A stretch of DNA of 8,593 nt. It comes from Alphaproteobacteria bacterium. Its GTDB lineage: Bacteria; Pseudomonadota; Alphaproteobacteria; Micropepsales; Micropepsaceae. Numbering within the stretch: position 1 is the first letter of the stretch; every line of letters begins with the position of its first letter. A model generated the notes under the pieces. The model did not search any database and was not told the DNA's origin. It was given only the letters and a program-made list of their open reading frames with translations. Location of the stretch: contig QKCS01000341.1 of NCBI GenBank assembly GCA_003246795.1, forward strand, positions 1 through 8,593, read 5' to 3'. Shown piece after piece: positions 6,389 to 8,593 of the stretch. A program made the position numbers and the translations under genes.

Positions 6389-7245
6389 GCTCGGACGACG
6401 GCCTGCCGCCGCTGCGCGAGGTGATCGCGGAACTGGGCCTGAGCGCGCGGAAAGCGCTAGGCCAGAACTTCCTCTTCGATTTGAACCTGACGCGACGCAT
6501 CGCGCGCGAGGCGGGCCCGCTTGCCGGCCGAACGGTGATCGAGGTCGGTCCCGGGCCTGGCGGCCTGACGCGCGCACTGCTCACCGAAGGCGCTGCGCGC
6601 GTCGTCGCCGTCGAACGCGATCAACGCTGTTTGCCTGCATTGGAGCGCATTGTGGCAGCCTACCCTGATCGGCTGAGCGTCGTTGCGGCCGATGCGCTTG
6701 CCGTCAGCGAGGCCGACTTTCTCCGCCCTGGCGCGCGCGCGCTGGTCGTCGCGAACTTGCCCTACAACGTTGCGACGCCGTTGCTCGTGAAGTGGCTGAC
6801 GGCGCGCACGTGGCCGCCGTGGTACGAGAGCCTGACGCTGATGTTCCAGCGCGAAGTGGCAGAACGCATTGTCGCGAAGCCCAGCACGCCGGCCTACGGA
6901 CGGCTTTCGGTCATCAGCCAGTGGCGCACCGCGCCCCGCATTCTGTTCGACGTGCATCGCAGCGCGTTCACGCCGCCGCCGAAGGTGACGTCGAGCGTCG
7001 TGCGGTTCGATCTTCTGGCCGCGCCACGCGGCGACGCCGCGCCGGAGATGATCGAACGCGTGACGGCCGCCGCCTTCGGTCAGCGGCGCAAGATGCTGCG
7101 GTCCAGCCTGAAGTCGCTCGGACCGTTCAGCGACGCATTGATCGCGGACGCCGAACTTGATCCGACGGTCCGTGCGGAAGACGTTGCGGTGGAAGGGTTC
7201 GCGGCGCTCGCGCGAGGGCTGGCGGCGCGAACGGCTAGGTCATGA
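6385..7245 (+). CDS. rsmA: 16S rRNA dimethyladenosine transferase RsmA (KsgA)
   Basis: 286-residue SAM-dependent methyltransferase that makes N6,N6-dimethyladenosine at two adjacent adenines in the 3'-terminal hairpin of 16S rRNA (A1518/A1519 in E. coli), a late 30S maturation check; its loss gives kasugamycin resistance. Seen: N-terminal KALGQNFLFD (23-32), SAM motif I EVGPGPGGLT (53-62), acidic residue of motif II in VAVERDQ (E77), motif III AADAL (D103), catalytic motif IV NLPYNV (124-129), the REVAERIVAKP block (156-166) followed by YGRLSV, FTPPPKVTSSVV (195-206), and FGQRRKMLRSSLK (231-243) in the C-terminal helical domain. All key residues are present. The start overlaps the pdxA stop; no clear Shine-Dalgarno is seen, so coupling is likely. 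The last 11 bp overlap the 3' end of gmk on the opposite strand. Confidence 0.97.
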   Translation: MSSDDGLPPLREVIAELGLSARKALGQNFLFDLNLTRRIAREAGPLAGRTVIEVGPGPGGLTRALLTEGAARVVAVERDQRCLPALERIVAAYPDRLSVVAADALAVSEADFLRPGARALVVANLPYNVATPLLVKWLTARTWPPWYESLTLMFQREVAERIVAKPSTPAYGRLSVISQWRTAPRILFDVHRSAFTPPPKVTSSVVRFDLLAAPRGDAAPEMIERVTAAAFGQRRKMLRSSLKSLGPFSDALIADAELDPTVRAEDVAVEGFAALARGLAARTARS

Positions 7246-7870
7246 GTGTACGGACAAACTCCGACAGACCCGTCTGGCGCGCCCGCTTGTGGCGCTCGGC
7301 CTCGACGATGTGGGCGATCTTGGCGTCGGCCACCGCCATGTCGTCATTGACGACGACATAGTCGTATTCGGCCCAATGGCTGAGTTCGTCGTTGGCTTTC
7401 GCCATCCGCTGGCGAACGATTTCCGCCGTGTCCTGCGCACGCGAATGCAGGCGGCGCTCGAGTTCGCCGCGCGACGGCGGCAGGATGAAGATGCTGACGA
7501 CGTCTTCGCGCGCCTTCTCCTTCAACTGCTGCGTTCCCTGCCAATCGATGTCGAAAAGGATGTCGTGCCCTTGCGCGAGAGCCGCGTCCACGGGGGCGCG
7601 CGGCGTTCCGTACGAATGACCGAAGACGGTGGCGTGTTCCAAAAGTTCCCCTCGCTTCACCTTTTCGCCAAACTGGGCCGGCGTGATGAAGAGATAATCC
7701 TGCCCTTCCACCTCCGATGGGCGGCGTGCGCGGGTCGTGACGGAGACGGACATCGTGAAGTTCCTGTCCGTTTCCAGCAGTCGTTTGGCCAACGTCGTCT
7801 TTCCCGCACCCGAGGGCGATGACAGCACGAGCATCATGCCCCGTCGCTTGATGTTCGTGACATTTGTCAT
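7235..7870 (-). CDS. gmk: Guanylate kinase
   Basis: 211-residue cytoplasmic kinase converting GMP and ATP to GDP and ADP, essential for GTP/dGTP supply and recycling of cyclic-di-GMP and (p)ppGpp precursors. Seen: P-loop SSPSGAGKTT (17-26, K24), GMP-binding SVSVTTRARRP (41-51), GQDYLF (56-61), E78 and GHSYGTP (84-90), DIDWQG (107-112), and the arginine-rich lid region PPSRGELERRLHSR (131-144). Length is standard. The start at 7870 overlaps the yicC stop (ATGA on the minus strand) and gives an RRGMMLVLSSPSG lead typical of alphaproteobacterial Gmk; a later start at Met12/13 is possible but would remove that lead. The TAG stop (7237-7235) lies inside the rsmA 3' end. No terminator is visible downstream of gmk. 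Confidence 0.97.
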   Translation of the reverse strand: MTNVTNIKRRGMMLVLSSPSGAGKTTLAKRLLETDRNFTMSVSVTTRARRPSEVEGQDYLFITPAQFGEKVKRGELLEHATVFGHSYGTPRAPVDAALAQGHDILFDIDWQGTQQLKEKAREDVVSIFILPPSRGELERRLHSRAQDTAEIVRQRMAKANDELSHWAEYDYVVVNDDMAVADAKIAHIVEAERHKRARQTGLSEFVRTLMT

Positions 7871-8593
7871 TCGACGTTTTGTACCTGTTCACGCAATTGG
7901 TCGATCGCGGCCTTGAGTTCGAGGCCGACGCGCGTGAGTTGGATATCGGAGGATTTGGAGCAGAGCGTGTTGGCTTCGCGATTGAACTCCTGGGCGAGGA
8001 AGTCGAGGCGCCGTCCCTGCGCGCCGCCGCCCGCGAACAACTGGCGCGCTTGAGCGATGTGGGACTTCAGGCGGTCGATTTCTTCGCGTACGTCCGCCTT
8101 GACCAGGAGAAGCGCGAGTTCTTGCGCCAGCCGCTCCTCGCCGACACCGACGCGGGCCTTGAGGAGCTCGTCGACGGACGTCTTGAGACGCTCGCGCAGC
8201 TGCTCAGGCTGAACGGCCGCCAGGCGCTCGGCCTCGGCGACGAGTTCATCCATCCGGTCCGTGTGCTGACGCAAGACCGCGTCGAGGCGCGCACCTTCTT
8301 CCCGACGCGCCGCTTTGAGGGCGTCGAGGGCGACGGCGAGGCTCCCCAGCACGGCAGCGTCACGCGCGGCCAATTCGGCCTCGCCGAGTTCGGGGCCCTG
8401 GGTCTCGATGACGCCACGCAGTGCCAGGATTCCGTCGAGGCTGGGCGGGTTCGCTTTCACGGTCCCCTCGAGCTGTTTCAGGGCCGTCAGGACTTGGTGA
8501 AGCGCTTCCGGGTTGATGCGGATCGCACCCCGACCGGGATCGGCGTCGAGGGTCAGCGTTGCGGCGAGGCCACCACGGGCGAAGCGTTCGTTC
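7867..8593 (-). CDS. yicC: YicC/YloC family endoribonuclease (5' end beyond window)
   Basis: The frame stays open from the window's right edge to the TGA at 7869-7867, 241 visible residues. The family is about 290 long, so roughly the first 50 are missing. A GTG at 8460 is internal, because recognisable coding sequence (ERFARGGLAATLTLDADPGRG) continues upstream of it. Seen: the end of the YicC N-terminal domain, a long charged, probably coiled-coil helical segment, then the signature C-terminal domain (formerly DUF1732): RLAQELALLLVKADVREEIDRL, SHIAQARQLF, GRRLDFLAQEFNREANT, LCSKSSD, GLELKAAIDQLREQVQNVE. E. coli YicC and B. subtilis YloC have reported endoribonuclease activity; the cellular role in this group is not settled. 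It is directly upstream of, and translationally coupled to, gmk, a pairing seen in many bacteria. Confidence 0.95.
   Translation of the reverse strand, partial: NERFARGGLAATLTLDADPGRGAIRINPEALHQVLTALKQLEGTVKANPPSLDGILALRGVIETQGPELGEAELAARDAAVLGSLAVALDALKAARREEGARLDAVLRQHTDRMDELVAEAERLAAVQPEQLRERLKTSVDELLKARVGVGEERLAQELALLLVKADVREEIDRLKSHIAQARQLFAGGGAQGRRLDFLAQEFNREANTLCSKSSDIQLTRVGLELKAAIDQLREQVQNVE

Noticed and set aside
7265..7276. Short palindrome CAGACCCGTCTG near the rsmA/gmk junction as a terminator
   Set aside because: Only about 4-5 bp of stem with a tiny loop, no T-run on either strand, and it lies inside gmk coding sequence.
7157..7822. A 221-codon plus-strand frame opposite gmk
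   Set aside because: Complement shadow of gmk, whose P-loop and GMP-binding motifs are clear on the minus strand.
8315..8500. Short plus-strand frame opposite yicC, and a GTG at 8460 as the yicC start
   Set aside because: The plus frame is a Ser/Ala/Arg-rich shadow. The GTG is internal because YicC-like sequence continues upstream of it to the window edge.

Overview
The window is a stretch of GC-rich chromosome that reads as alphaproteobacterial (Hyphomicrobiales/Rhodospirillales-like). This rests on the gene order lptF-lptG-lptD-surA-pdxA-rsmA facing yicC-gmk, and on sequence details: the C-K-P-C motif of LptD, the RsmA N-terminus LPPLREVI...ARKALGQNFL, and the Gmk N-terminus RRG-x-MLVLSSPSGAGKTT. 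The genus cannot be told from this piece. Coding density is very high. I see no RNA genes, mobile elements, CRISPR arrays, phage genes or recombination scars.

Layout. Plus strand, 1-3821: the 3' half of lptF, then lptG and lptD. They are joined by two successive ATGA start/stop overlaps and supply three parts of the lipopolysaccharide (LPS) export bridge: two inner-membrane permease subunits and the outer-membrane translocon. A 158-bp gap (3822-3979) is the only real intergenic space. It holds a perfect 7-bp inverted repeat and candidate promoter elements. Plus strand, 3980-7245: surA (periplasmic chaperone/prolyl isomerase for outer-membrane proteins, including LptD in E. coli), then pdxA (vitamin B6 synthesis) 6 bp later, then rsmA/ksgA (16S rRNA dimethylation), which overlaps pdxA by an ATGA. 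Minus strand, 7235-8593: yicC (partial, running off the right edge) followed by gmk, again coupled by ATGA. The 3' ends of gmk and rsmA overlap by 11 bp.

How the genes work together: LptF/LptG pull LPS from the inner membrane, LptD inserts it in the outer leaflet, and SurA escorts LptD and other barrels across the periplasm. PdxA and RsmA are metabolically unrelated but keep the same order (lptD-surA-pdxA-rsmA) in E. coli. Gmk makes GDP from GMP, and YicC belongs to a family with reported endoribonuclease activity.

This is a housekeeping region and I found no credible undescribed system. The points most worth a second look are the regulatory-looking gap before surA (an ECF-type GGAAG-N16-CGTT match and a dyad touching a sigma70-like -35), the three-cysteine layout of LptD, the lone cysteine pair in the degenerate second domain of SurA, and the rsmA/gmk tail overlap.
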